This document shows positions 11,763 through 23,359 of a stretch of DNA of 64,000 nt, piece by piece; position 1 is the first letter of the stretch, and each line of letters opens with the position of its first letter. The notes below the pieces were generated by a model, which saw nothing but the letters and a program-made list of their open reading frames with translations, had not been told where the DNA came from and made no database searches. The stretch comes from Scilla litardierei (Eukaryota > Streptophyta > Magnoliopsida > Asparagales > Asparagaceae), in contig CM061132.1 in NCBI GenBank assembly GCA_030789695.1, positions 148,312,597 to 148,376,596 on the forward strand, written 5' to 3'. Position numbers and translations under genes: made by a program.

Positions 11763-13085
11763 GTTGTGTCACTTGCCACTAATGCTCGCAATGGAGGTAG
11801 AGCATCGGACGTGGCGACGCTCGCGGATGACGTAAGGATATGATCGAGCAGTTGCCACCACCGTTATATATTCGAGATCTGCCTTTTACCACTGTGTGTT
11901 CTTTCCAATAGTGTAAATAAATAAATGTTTTATTTTAGTGCTTTCGTGTGCTTTTCTTTTCTTTTTTTAGGATCTTTTGCCGAGATCTAATACTCTCCCA
12001 ACATTGAGGGCGATGTTTATTTTAAGTTGGGGGGGAGAGTGTTAGAATCTTTAGATTGTTAGGATTTTGTTGTTATCTTAAATTTTTTTTTGAGATGCCT
12101 CCATTTCGCCATCACCTATTTCTCTTCATTGCATATCATATTTTGCCTCCTTGTTCATATGCCACTAGCTCTTTGTTTAGTCCATACATGCTTAATGTTA
12201 TGCAATTTTTTCGGATTATTAGTTTGGCATCAAACTTATGGATATTTGATTGGCGTGTTTTAATTTCTTTTCTAATTTGGATTCAAATGCTAATATGCCA
12301 TGTATGAGACTATTTCATATGTCGTGATGCTCTTTTTGAAACAATTTGGGGAAAGTTTGGTGTAAGCGATTTCATGTTGGGATGAATGGTGTAGTTTTTG
12401 GTTGGATTGGGTTTGGCCAATTGTTATGTTTTGTTTTCTTCTAAAGAATGGGTGGATGAGTTGCTAATACGTGATTGGAATGAGAAAGAGAGTTAATATA
12501 AGTGAATGTTTCTTTCTAATCAAATTGAGTAGCCGGTGCCCCACGAAACATTGGGAAGGAAGCCAAAAATGAGATTTAGGGGATCATTCCATTCCTTTGC
12601 CTATATAGCGTCATCGCGTGTATGCAAAGGTGGCGGTGTTTGCATTTCATAGCGTTATCGCGTGAATGCAAAACTTAAACATCCAAAAAAAACAAAAAAA
12701 CAAAAAAAATAAAGAAAAAGAAAAGAAAAGAAAAATGAATGAATAAATGAAAGAATAAGCAACATGAGTGATGCAATCTCATCTCCCACCACTTAGAGTA
12801 ATTTCTTTTGTATTGGCCATTTCCTTGAAGATTGGTATTCATGACATCGTGATATATCCCAACATATGTGATACGGTGCTTATTATCTTACTTTTCTTTG
12901 AATTGGATTGACGAGAGTGGCATTTGTTATTTACTTTCATATATTGGGTATATTGGCTTTGAAATCACTTGGAAATAATATTTTTGGTATGCCATGAGGA
13001 TATCTTGAGTTGGTGCATGTTTTTCAATTTAATCCGAATTTATCACATATTTTGCTAGGGACTAGCAAAAAGCTAGTTGGGGGTG
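11763..13085 (+). other. Non-coding 3' part of the gag-only element
   Basis: No protein-coding signal. It contains a 24-bp imperfect direct repeat (12605-12628 and 12649-12672, core ATAGCGT-ATCGCGTG), an A-rich run (12680-12745) and a polypurine tract AGTTGGGGGTG just before the 3' LTR (13075-13085). Confidence 0.6.
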
Positions 13086-14745
13086 TGATTCGGGGGTGAA
13101 AAGTGTATATTTATACCCCCTAACTACCCCTATTTTGTGCTAAGAATTATGCTTAATCTTGCTCTTTTTGGGTATATTTTCATTTCATGCCATTTTAGGA
13201 GCTTACTCTCATTCTTGGCACAAAATATGGATTTTATCGTTCTTATTGGCTTCCTACTATTTTTCATATGCTCCTGCTATTATTGTGATCATATCTCCAT
13301 TTTTTGGGAATTATTTGAGCATGTGAATAATTTATATGGATTATTGGAGGTCAACAGTGTTTTATAATAGCCATTATATTAATTTTCACATCATATGGAC
13401 TAATTTCTCCTTTTTCCTATTTTTCATGTACTCATGGGAGTCTTGGATATTTTCCAGAATTTTTTGGGATTTTTCTGGAGCTCTTAGGTATTTTTCGTGG
13501 ATTTAATGGAGAAGAAATGTGATTTTAAATCAGAAAACAGAAATTCACTGGGGGCGCCACGTGGCTCAACCATGCGGCGCGACGTGTCTGCTCATTTCTA
13601 CATTTTGATAGCGGGCCGCCGCTTGCTCTTTTATAAAAATAAATAAATAAAATTTAGAAAAAAGGGGTTTGCGGGCCGGCCCGCTTCAGGGCGCTGTCGA
13701 CTTAATTAAAAAAAGTTTTTTAAAAAAAACGCAGGCGGGCCCGCTCCTTTGGAGCGGGCGAGCGACATTTTGGGACATGTTTCGACCCGGCCACATGCAC
13801 TTTACAGCAGGCGCGCACTGCATTTCAAGCGGGCTGCGGGCATGCGCCCGCAGCAAAAAAATCCAACCCACGCGACTGTTATAGAGGCTGATGCGAAAAT
13901 TGGAAAGGAGCTGCTGTTATTTTGGTGATTTTTAGGGTTTGGGAGCTCTTCTTCTTTCCCAAAGCTTGGGCTAGGGTTTGGAGGCCATGAGAGTATGATG
14001 GAGGCTTGGTGAAGGTGCTCAAGAGAGAGGGGCTTAATCTTAGAGAGATCTTGGGTGAAATCTCTCCTTTCCCTTGTGTATTTTGCATTTCTCTCTTTGT
14101 ATTAAACTTGTGATGAATTTGTTCATGAATCTCATTTTGTTTAGTATGATTGAGTAGTGTTGTTTGGCTTGGGTTGTGATTCATCTAGATTGGTTGTTAA
14201 TTTTAGGTCTAATTGCCTCTTGCCCATTATCTTGGTAATGTTGGGTTATTTAGGACACAATTTAATTGGCTAAGACCCAAGTGTGCACTCTTTGAGAAGA
14301 GACAATGTTTAAATTTGATTAGTGCCATGATGATATATCCATCCCTATTACTAATTGTTGTGTTCTTTAATGCTAAATTTTCCGATTGAGTGTCCTTAGC
14401 CGGATGATTGATTAAGTTATATGCTGGTAATTAGAGCTTAATTAACACCAATCCTAGTGAACCCACAACCCGTGCTTTCTCTCCTAGCTATCCTAAATCT
14501 TCATTTGGTTCTCTAACCTTACCCACTTAGGGTAGGAATTTAGATTCACTACACTTTTTCCTACTCATCCACCGTTAGCGAGGTGGTTGTTTCACGCTAT
14601 TTCCTTTCGTTATCAATCAAACTTGTGAATATAAAACGACTTGTCCCTGTGATCCGACCCGGTACTCACCGGTTATTTTTATTGCATTGACACTCCTACG
14701 CTTGAGAGTGGAAGGCGTGCTTTTGCGCATCCTCCGGTTCAACCA
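13086..14745 (+). repeat. 3' LTR of the gag-only element
   Basis: Copy of 8472-10138 with scattered substitutions and small indels, flanked on the outside by AACTT. Confidence 0.88.
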
Positions 14746-15269
14746 AACTTTTAGAACACACTGCCAGACAAAATGAAGCTATTAAAAGTGTTGTTCTTCA
14801 CAATGCTCCAAACAACCTCAAGTTGACTTCGCATGATATTCAAAAAGATATTGCTGAAGTAGTAGCTGCTGAGATATTGGAGATATTGGAGATGCATTAT
14901 TTTTCGTGATTGATGAATCTCATGATATCTCAATTAAAGAACAAATGGCAGTTCTTTTGCGTTATGTGGACAAGAGAGGGTGTGTGATTGAGAGATTTGT
15001 AGTGGAAGTACATGTCCTTGAAACGACATCAATTTCATTGAAGATGGCACTTGAAGCATTATTCTCAAAGTTGGGATTGAATATTATGATGTTGAGAGGG
15101 TAAGGATACGACGAGGAAAGCAATATGCAATGTGCATCTAATGAACTGAAGACACTCATTTTGAAGGAAAATCAGTCTGCCTACTATATTCATTGCTTTG
15201 CACACCAACTTCAGTTAGCACTTGTTCATGCTTTACTTTTCAATATGGTTTCTAGTGTTGTCAATATTG
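14746..15269 (+). pseudogene. hAT transposase, second piece (start of catalytic domain)
   Basis: It continues directly from 8466 after the duplicated AACTT. Recognisable blocks are the stretch leading to AEILE, FFVIDESHDIS (first conserved acidic block of the hAT core), VLLRYVDKRG and NQSAYYIHCFAHQLQLAL (the conserved C-x2-H region). A 9-bp tandem duplication (GAGATATTG, about 14872-14889) and a stop after 15100 break the frame. The piece ends at the solo LTR inserted at 15270. Confidence 0.85.
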
Positions 15270-15557
15270 TGATGGGCCCCCACTGCAGGTTTATACCCGC
15301 AGGCCCAAGCCGCCGCCAGCCCCTAGCCGCGCGCGCACCCTAGCCCCATGAAACACTATTTTCTATTATAAATAGGGGGCTAGCCGTCGCTTGTTTGCTT
15401 ACCCTATGATTTTGATATTGGTGTGATTCCATAGGTAGACGAGTGCGGAATTCCTCTTTGGCGTCTTGGGAGGAGAATACACCTATTTTGTATTCACTTA
15501 TCTAGGTTTTTGCTACTATTTCTCTATAAAAATTGTCTCTTTTGTTGGATCCTAACA
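15270..15557 (+). repeat. Solo LTR inside the hAT transposase
   Basis: A 288-bp segment begins TGATGGGCCC and ends CCTAACA, with the 5-bp duplication TATTG at 15265-15269 and 15558-15562. It contains a TATA box (TATAAATAGG at about 15367) and no coding sequence. Solo LTRs arise by recombination between the two LTRs of an element. A very small TRIM element is the alternative. Confidence 0.85.
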
Positions 15558-16095
15558 TATTGTTGAAGCATCATGCAAACGTCGAGATGCACTTCGAATA
15601 AAGCAAATGTCTAGAATTGTTGAGCTCGTGAAAAGTGGTGAACTTTCAAGTAGTAAAAGATTAAATCAAGAGACTAGTATGAAACGACTATGTGACACAC
15701 ATTGGGGATCACATTATGGGACATTTGTAAATTTGATTATATGTTCCCATCTGTTATTGATGTGCTTGAACTTGTAGCAGCAGATGGTCAAAATCAAGAG
15801 ACAAAGGGTGAAGCATTTTCCTTACTAGGCTGGTTGTAAGATTTTGATTTTGTCTTGGGTTTACATCTGATGAAGAATATATTGGTAAATACAAATGAAT
15901 TGGCAAAACTTTACAGCGAAAAAAATCAAGATATAGTGAATGCAATAAACCTAGTCAATATATCCAAGCAATGATTACAGACGATGAGAGATACTGGGTG
16001 GGAGCTACTTCTTCAACAAGTTTCATTATTTTGTGCAAAATTTGATATCACAATGCCTCAAATGGATATTGCATTTGTAGCTCGAGGACGAGCAC
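15558..16095 (+). pseudogene. hAT transposase, third piece
   Basis: It resumes after the duplicated TATTG with a block containing CKRRDALRIKQMSRIVELV, then DTHWGSHYGTF, the conserved W/R-W-G region of the hAT core, and later PQMDIAFVARGRA. Several frameshifts and stops are present. It is cut at 16095 by the copia derivative and continues at 33493. Confidence 0.82.
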
Positions 16096-17317
16096 TGAAG
16101 GGTTTTCTGGGACCCTTAGGGCACAAAAACTCTATGCCCGTCCTAAGTCGGACGGAACATAGACAGAAAAGCAGCGGAAAAAATAAACATGTTAATCTAA
16201 TTAACATTTAACCCTAAGGTCCAAGACCCTAATCCAAGATCTATGCCGACTTGGGATGGGTCTGACCATCCCAAGAAGGATCTAGCCTACAGCGATTAAA
16301 TTAAACTAATGCTAATAAACACATACCCGGAATCTCAACCCTGGAGCAGGCGAGATGTTCCGCACCGTCTTCCGAGCCGCTCCCGTCCCACGCCGGGCCG
16401 ATCCTTGAACCGCTCCCCGAACCGCTCCTCGAGCCGCTCCGCATCCCGAGGCGATCAATCCTGTGTCGCCGAGCCAACCACGCGCCGAAGAAAGTTTCAC
16501 GCGAGTGAAACCTCCGCCTAGATTTCGGATCTGAATCCGAACTCCTTTGCGGCTTTGCAAGAGCCCTCAGGAGCAAGGCAGAAATTTATAGGGAGAGGAG
16601 AAATATTAATTTAAGCTTAGATCCGAGCGTGCTCCAACATTTACGAGAGCCGCTCAGATCTAGAGCTTGGGACGAGTTTGGAGGAAGGGGGAGGCCCCTA
16701 TTTATATAGGCGGCTGACTCTCCCCTTTTCTCCACAACCGAGGTGGGACTATTAATTTGGGATTAATTAAATCAAGTTAGTTTGCCTTTCACAAAGGGCA
16801 AACTTCCTCGAATTTTAACTCCCTCACCGTTGAGCTTCAATGTTGGTACAACCTACCAAATCGAAGAGGGTTCAACGGTGAACGCGTAGGAAAAAACGGC
16901 TCGTCAATCCGAGTCCGTTTGACCCTTCAAACAATTGTCCAAAGTTAGCCAAAAGTCATGCTTCTCTTAGAAACGTAGCCGTCAAGAAAATCCCAGGTTT
17001 CAAAAAACCCTAACCAGAAAATTCGGGCTTGGTGGGCCTCCATTTTCGCTGGTTTCAGCCCAACAGTTTGGGCTGACTTGTTTTGGCTATAACTTGTGCA
17101 TTTGGACTCCGTTTTTGACGCGGTTTGAACCTGCGTTTAGAGCGGGACGATCCCGTCATCTAGGTAACCTTTTCAACGCGTTTATTTAATTAAATATAGT
17201 CTTAAACAATTTAAGACACATTTAATCTCTTTTGCATCATATGCAAATTAGTCCCTATCTAGGCTTAAATTTTCATTTGCATCAAATACAAATGATCCGA
17301 GGGCATATTCCTCTACA
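16096..17317 (-). repeat. 3' LTR of the copia derivative
   Basis: 1222 bp, repeated at 22378-23071 plus 32965-33492. A TATA box reads CTATATAAATAGG on the minus strand (about 16695-16708). It also holds the stem-loop TTTGCAT-CAT-ATGCAAA at 17231-17247. Confidence 0.88.
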
Positions 17318-17336
17318 TCTCCCACTTGCACTCAGG
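17318..17336 (-). promoter_or_regulatory. Polypurine tract beside the 3' LTR
   Basis: The minus strand reads CCTGAGTGCAAGTGGGAGA directly before the LTR start TGTAGAGG. It would prime plus-strand DNA synthesis. Confidence 0.75.
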
Positions 17337-18457
17337 ATCATTTATCCCGAATGCAGGAGATGATTGCAAACATCTTTTGCAATATTTTATCCCTTGCATC
17401 AAATGCAAATTATTCTCCCTAACTAATTTCTACCTATTACTAGACGAAGGTCACACTCTGTGTGAGACCCTACAGCCTGACCCTTACAACAGGTTGGGCT
17501 CGAAGCCCTATACGGCAGTGACCACGAGCAGTGGTTGTCGTCCCTGCTTCAGGAATCATCATTATGTGGTTGACTCATTGACATGAGTATTGTCGGGACC
17601 ACCCTGACTGTTTCCGTGATGAATTCCGCAGTTATAGTCTCTTCGTCTTAACTATGTCGTGTAGATCAAGTCTAGGGTACGGTCAAACTGTCAACCCCAA
17701 TAACTTGACTCCGGTTAGTTTCTATCGATCTTTAGTCAAATAATGTTGGACTTCTTCCAACATACTCTGGCCAGAGTTTTTACTAAAGACCGAACTAACC
17801 CTACGACACTAACTCCCATTGACCGGGAGAGACGAATCCTCTCTTGGTCATTACTCTCCTCATGCGCTTCAAGTGTCACCCAATCAAAGACCTTTCGACA
17901 GGCCTTGCCTCGAAGCTAGGTCATTTGATCTAAGTGGCACCGTTCACGCACAGGTTCGTCAAAATGACCTCAAGTCAAAAGACCAACTAGCCTATCATCA
18001 CTCAGAGTCATCATTGACAGATTGGTCAATATAACCATATGATAACTCTTGTGGATCGTTTAGTGAACTCATTCTCTAATGAGCACCTGTGTCTCGTCTA
18101 CGACTTCGCCAAGTCAAGCGATCATGAGATCATCGCCACCGCTAAACGGTGAAGACTAAGACACAATGGTCTATCCGATGTTTCGATATCCTTGTCTCGA
18201 AACATCTACGACCACGAACCCTTTTAGACTTATGCTACAGACGGTCAAACATTTCTCCATGATCGAGATACTCATCTCGATACCTGTTTGACCTCGCATA
18301 AAGTCTCAGGACTTTACCTAAGTTAATATCTAATGTTAACTACATTATAACATAACTTAGATAAATTATTACCAAACAGCTTACTGTTATTTTGAACAAG
18401 ATGTTTGTGTTATTCACACACAGAGATAGATTGCCTCGAAGGCATCTTCTCTCAACA
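17337..18457 (-). other. Stem-loop-rich non-coding interior, segment 1
   Basis: No reading frame. At least a dozen perfect inverted repeats lie in series, for example ATTGCAA/TTGCAAT (17363-17383), TTGCAT/ATGCAA (17394-17408), TCACAC/GTGTGA (17451-17465), ACTCAT/ATGAGT (17573-17588), ATGTTGG/CCAACAT (17743-17763) inside TCTTTAGT/ACTAAAGA (17729-17789), ATTGAC/GTCAAT (18013-18030), CTCATT/AATGAG (18068-18083), CACCG/CGGTG (18137-18151), a 10-bp stem at 18177-18206, ATCGAGAT/ATCTCGAT (18262-18281) and TAAAGTC/GACTTTA (18299-18316). Confidence 0.8.
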
Positions 18458-18476
18458 TCTCCCACTTGCACTCAGG
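18458..18476 (-). repeat. Second copy of the polypurine tract
   Basis: The same 19-base tract as at 17318-17336, followed on the minus strand by TGTTGAGAGAAGATGCC. This resembles the LTR start TGTAGAGGAATATGCC. It suggests an older or duplicated 3' end. Confidence 0.6.
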
Positions 18477-18511
18477 CCCATTTATCTCGGTATCTTATAC
18501 CGTTTTTACAC

Positions 18512-18559
18512 ATAAGTTTTCACGACTTCATGTGGTAGAGCCTTCGTGAGTGGATCTGC
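18512..18559 (-). pseudogene. Copia RNase H C-terminal remnant
   Basis: Sixteen codons on the minus strand read ADPLTKALPHEVVKTY, the end of the RNase H domain of Ty1/copia pol. They sit just before the second polypurine tract, as in an intact copia element. A stop lies a few codons upstream and no other pol motif was recognised. It shows that this non-coding element descends from a copia polyprotein. Confidence 0.75.
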
Positions 18560-20200
18560 TAAAACCGTCTACACTATAGACTTAAGGGGTTTCTATGTTC
18601 ATGTTAGACCAACCATTTGAATCTCATTCAAATAATTCACTTGGTCTTACGGAATCTATAATATTTTATTTACTTGGATCTTATCCAGTTTATCGTACCT
18701 TACGATAATAATTTAAATTTGTTAATGGTCATTTCAAATGGCTCATATCTATTTCTGATAAAGTATCAAACTTTTGATTACTTTGTCAAACTATATGTTC
18801 CATCTCTTTGATGCCTTGCATGTAACTTACACGCTCCCACTGACCTTGAAAACTCTCTGGCTAATTCATATAAGTTGGTCCGTCTAAATCATATTTAGAA
18901 AAACGAACTTATAAGTGAATGCTCCAATTTTCATGGTCAAACTGAGCGTTTACATCGAGTTTGGTCCGAGTAGATCTGTACACATCTGCTGGCGAGACGG
19001 TTTCAACTAATCCGTTTTAAAGAAATTAGGATGAAAACCGTTCTCGACCAACATGATTGTACTTCACTATTTTCTTTATGCATCTAATCTTTCAACTTAA
19101 AGCTTTACTTGCAGAAAGCAAGGAATCATTTTCCTTGGGTACGTAAACTAAATTCCAAAATTTATTTACGCACACGGACCAATTCTCATTGCATCAAGTT
19201 ATAAATCGGAGATACTACTCCGAATTATCATCCCGGAAGTTGACTAAGTCATCATCAGTTATGATGTCTAACTCGACTCTTCGTCTCACGAAATTCGACT
19301 AATTATACAACTTCCTAATGCTTGATTTAATGAATATCTTATTGATAATGTCCTCATAGAACATTATCAAAACCTAGGCATTACTATCTGGGACTTAACC
19401 CAGAGGGAGGACTTAACTCAGAGGCACTTGTTATGGATCACACCGAGTCTAACTAAGTGTGATTCATACCTTTTAACACACTGATGTGTTAACAGACTTG
19501 ACCTGAGAGAAAATCACATTTTCTTTTAATTACACAAGATTTTATGTAGCTAAGTATTTAACCATTCGATCTAATCGAATCAGTTTAAATACTTTTGTCT
19601 TTTCGTTCTTTATTTTTTCAGACTTGTGTTTCATCAAGAACACGTGTCTTAATAAAATATACGAATAACTTATTTTGGTTGATCTAGACTCGGGTACATC
19701 AGTATGTACCAGACTGAGTTCGACAACTCATTTTCCCACTGTCTTACAGATGGGTTTCGGCCAATTTTATCTAAGAGGATAAGACTCACAAGTGTCCGTA
19801 GACTTCATAATACGAGAGGTCAGACCCCTCTTTATGTGACTTGTGAAGCTTAGTCTCTCGATACGGCCTAGTCTATTTTGCCATATAAGTTTGCTACTAT
19901 CTTGTGTATTTATATATTAACATTTAATATATTATAGTTATTACAAATTACTAACACAAAACATTGCTTTGGAAGCAAGGTGACGACATTCGTCAAATTG
20001 TGTTAGACGTCTTTTGTATAACAATAATTATGAAATCGTGACATCAAAATATGTCACATTTTCATATCCTCCTACTTATGCCTTTATTAATGATAAATTA
20101 AACTAACTTTCTCAATTGACTTTTCCGGAGTGCCTTCTTCCTTTTCTAAATCACATTTAGATATTTAAATAGCCCAACATAAATAAATGGCTACACAAGC
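18560..20200 (-). other. Stem-loop-rich non-coding interior, segment 2
   Basis: Further consecutive stem-loops without coding signal: ATTTGAA/TTCAAAT (18615-18633), TTATCGTA/TACGATAA (18690-18708), TCTAAAT/ATTTAGA (18883-18899), a 10-bp stem TTGATAATGT/ACATTATCAA (19342-19370), an 11-bp stem with one mismatch (19433-19467), TTAACACA/TGTGTTAA (19473-19492), AGAAAAT/ATTTTCT (19508-19524), ATTCGAT/ATCGAAT nested inside a 10-bp stem (19552-19594) and GGTACAT/ATGTACC (19693-19710). Confidence 0.8.
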
Positions 20201-20228
20201 GTCTCATGTATCCAAACGCCTGAGAGTT

Positions 20229-21139
20229 GCAATCTTGAGTGTAGCTCAACAAGTTGCTTGTCTCAAGATCCGGTTGGGATACATAGCCTTGCATCGCTCA
20301 TGCACTCGTATTCGACTCAAACAATTTGATCGAATTCTTGAACTTTGCGGATCAAAATTGTTTGTCCATACAACCTTGAGGGTAGCTCGACAAGTTGTAG
20401 GGAGAAACATATTTCGAATATCCTATATGCTCAAGCTGCCTCATATAGAGACGAGTGACATGTAGCGTGAATTTATTTGTTGGACCCAGAACTTAATGAA
20501 ATCATATTTCTTAAGTCTGTTCTTTAGAAGGTCATTTTAATGTCAACGAGAATATAGTTTTACTCTATCAATTAGAATTTAACTTGATATTCAATTAATC
20601 AACCTTTTGACCAATTAACTTATTTCATTAAAATATTATATTTCGATTCCTTCGGTAAACATAGTCTTGCCCTAGTTTAGCATATGTTCAATATTAAATA
20701 TAGGTAGATTGGCATTCATATATCTATATCCTCCCACTATTTTTACGATCGTTTCAAAGCTTAATAACGAACGATTTAATCGAATTAAAATATTTAAAAT
20801 TTAGTGAAAGAGGGATCCAATCATCCTGAACCTCACAACCTTGAGGAGACTCAACAAGTTGATTGGTTCCATGATTGGTAGACTAACTCTTAGTCAATCA
20901 CATCACATGTGACTCCCTATCGTTTTTTACCCACAGTTACTTATGATCTTGAGGGGACTCAACAAATCATAATGACTGGTCTAGTCAGACCCTTGATTTC
21001 GTGTCCAGATTTGACTTAGATCGATGCTCGAGGAGACCCGACGTATCGATTTGGGTCAAGTCTAGACTACATCACATGTATGTTGGAGTTTGTTCCTTAA
21101 AGATAAACATGTCATAGCTTGAGGAGACTCAATAACTAT
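20229..21139 (-). repeat. Six dispersed hairpins sharing core TTGAGGAGACTCAA
   Basis: The plus-strand core CTTGAGGAGACTCAACAA or a close variant recurs six times. Each copy is enclosed by a different complementary pair: GCAA/TTGC (20229-20257), TACAAC/GTTGTA (20369-20399), CAAC/GTTG (20836-20861), TTATGAT/ATCATAA (20941-20972), ATCGAT/ATCGAT (21020-21050) and ATAG/CTAT (21114-21139). The core itself folds (TTGAG with CTCAA). Confidence 0.85.
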
Positions 21140-21814
21140 AATTGTCTTCTTTGAGTTACCAAGCTCCAAAATCAAGGAGGGATACGGATTAATCTTTAAT
21201 AAGATTTATAACGCATTGACTAGATATAGTCCAGGGTGTCAAACAATCATGATTCGCGACATTGCGGTCCAGCGGAACACAGCCAGGGAATTGACTAAGC
21301 CAGGATCACTGCCCCTTGGACTAGCAAGGGTTGATCCAGAACTCTTAGCCAAGCACATTGACTGGATCATGGTCCATTGAATGAAGCTTGTCACTTTTAT
21401 ATGTGTGTCATAGACTAAACAGCTTTTATTAACAACTAATTAATCCTATCAACTAGTTGCATCCTTAAATTCAAAATTTTAGGATTTGTTTAATAACTTT
21501 TATTAAGTCCTTATCAACTATAAGGTTCAAGTGCTATCCTAATCGTTATTAGGATTTTAATAAATTTTATTAACAATGCTAAAAGCGAAGTCCTTTAATG
21601 AAAATTAATAATAACAATTAGAATTAAGAAACATTAAAGGGACTACCCTAATCAGGAATTAGGTCTTGAAGTGTTGTTAATATTTTATTAAAACATAGCA
21701 TGTCATTAAAATTTAAGTAATAAATTTTAATCATTTCTTAATGGCTAACCTAAAGGGGTGTCTTGTGTTATCAAATAAGGGACAAGATGAACTAGCCATT
21801 AAAATAAAGCTACA

Positions 21815-22275
21815 CTAATTTATCGCATAAAGATAGTGCACAACTATTTAACAATTAAATAGACTAAGTTTATCGCATAAACAATTTTAGCATGCATATA
21901 TAAATTTAACATTTAAATTTAAAATATGATTTTAAAAATATTTTATTTTTATCTCATAAAAACTTGTTTTTAAAATCACAAATTTGCATGCTACTTTTTA
22001 AAAATTTATCGCATAAAAATTTTAACCTTTAAAATCAGTTTTAAAATATCTCATAAAATTAAAACATCATTTTTTAAAAAACTTTCATGCTTAAAATTTT
22101 ATCATATAAAATTTTTAGGCACTTTAAACTTATCGCATAAATTTTAAAAGATTTAAAATTAGTTTTAAAAATTATCACATAACTTTTAAAACGTCATTAA
22201 AAAATTTCCATATTCAAAAATTTATCACATAGATTTTTAAACATCAAAAACATTTTTAAAATTTATCTCTTAACT
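21815..22275 (-). repeat. Degenerate tandem array of TTTATCGCATAAA in the 5' leader
   Basis: About ten copies of TTTATCGCATAAA or variants (centre CGC, CTC, CAC, CAT) alternate with TTTTAAAA-rich spacers, 35-60 bp apart. Each is an inverted repeat TTTAT-3 nt-ATAAA. On the element's sense (minus) strand the array lies about 90-550 nt after the primer site, in the leader. Confidence 0.75.
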
Positions 22276-22360
22276 TTAAAAACATTTTTTTAAAAAAGTA
22301 TTTAAAAGCATTTAAAAGCATTTCAGGTTTAATAAAATCGCAGGCTAGATCGAAACACAG

Positions 22361-22376
22361 ACCTGCTCTGATACCA
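22361..22376 (-). promoter_or_regulatory. Primer-binding site, initiator-Met tRNA type
   Basis: The minus strand reads TGGTATCAGAGCAGGT one base after the LTR end CCTTCA. This is the standard plant primer site matching initiator tRNA-Met. Confidence 0.88.
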
Positions 22377-22377
22377 C

Positions 22378-23071
22378 TGAAGGGTTTTCTGGGACCCTTA
22401 GGGCACAAAAACTCTATGCCCGTCCTAAGTCGGACGGAACATAGACAGAAAAGCAGCGGAAAAAATAAACATGTTAATCTAATTAACATTTAACCCTAAG
22501 GTCCAAGACCCTAATCCAAGATCTATGCCGACTTGGGATGGGTCTGACCATCCCAAGAAGGATCTAGCCTACAGCGATTAAATTAAACTAATGCTAATAA
22601 ACACATACCCGGAATCTCAACCCTGGAGCAGGCGAGATGTTCCGCACCGTCTTCCGAGCCACTCCCGTCCCACGCCGGGCCGATCCTTGAACCGCTCCCC
22701 GAACCGCTCCTCGAGCTGCTCCGCATCCAGAGGCGATCAATCCCGTGTCGCCGAGCCAACCACGCGCCGAAGAAAGTTTCACGCGAGTGAAACCTCCGCC
22801 TAGATTTCGGATCTGAATCCGAACTCCTTTGCGGCTTTGCAAGAGCCCTCAGGAGCAAGGCAGAAATTTATAGGGAGAGGAGAAATATTAATTTAAGCTT
22901 AGATCCGAGCGTGCTCCAACATTTACGAGAGCCGCTCAGATCTAGAGCTTGGGACGAGTTTGGAGGAAGGTGTGAGGCCCCTATTTATATAGGCGACTAA
23001 CTCTCCCCTTTTCTCCACAACCGAGGTGGGACTATTAATTTGGGATTAATTAAATCAAGTTAGTTTGCCTT
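22378..23071 (-). repeat. 5' LTR of the copia derivative, first part
   Basis: Matches 16096-16789 and is cut by the chromovirus insertion. The rest of this LTR is at 32965-33492, and the two parts sum to 1222 bp. Confidence 0.9.
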
Positions 23072-23359
23072 TATAACGACTACTTTTCATGTATCTGGAT
23101 TTAATATAATATAATATATGTTTTGGTGGATTTTCTCCTCTTGTGTGGTTTTCGTCTCCGTAGATTTCATTTTCGATCGATTCGTTGTATTTTCTCGCTT
23201 CTTCCTTAGGATTGACGATTTCGAAGTATGTCACTCGTGACGAACTTCATAACGGTCGTATCTAACTGTTAGATCAAGCCTAGGAGTCTTAGGAATCGAT
23301 CCCGGGGCCCCGCGCTCCGTATCGGTACTTTCTGTGCTTATTAGCCGGTATAAGAAGGG

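Larger units (their letters stand above)
8472..14745 (+). mobile_element. Gag-only, non-autonomous gypsy-type LTR element (TR-GAG-like)
   Basis: Two 1.66-kb LTRs (8472-10138 and 13086-14745) start with TGATTCGGGG and end with TTCAACCA. The 5-bp duplication AACTT lies at 8467-8471 and 14746-14750. The interior (2.95 kb) has an Athila/Tat-like primer site, one gag-like region and no protease, reverse transcriptase or integrase, which fits the TR-GAG class. The LTRs differ at many scattered positions (several percent by eye), so the insertion is older than the chromovirus further right. It interrupts the hAT transposase. Confidence 0.88.

Noticed and set aside
16301..16576. Arg/Ser-rich frames on both strands of the copia-derivative LTR
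   Set aside because: Present in both LTR copies only because the LTR is repeated. Low complexity, no start context or domain.
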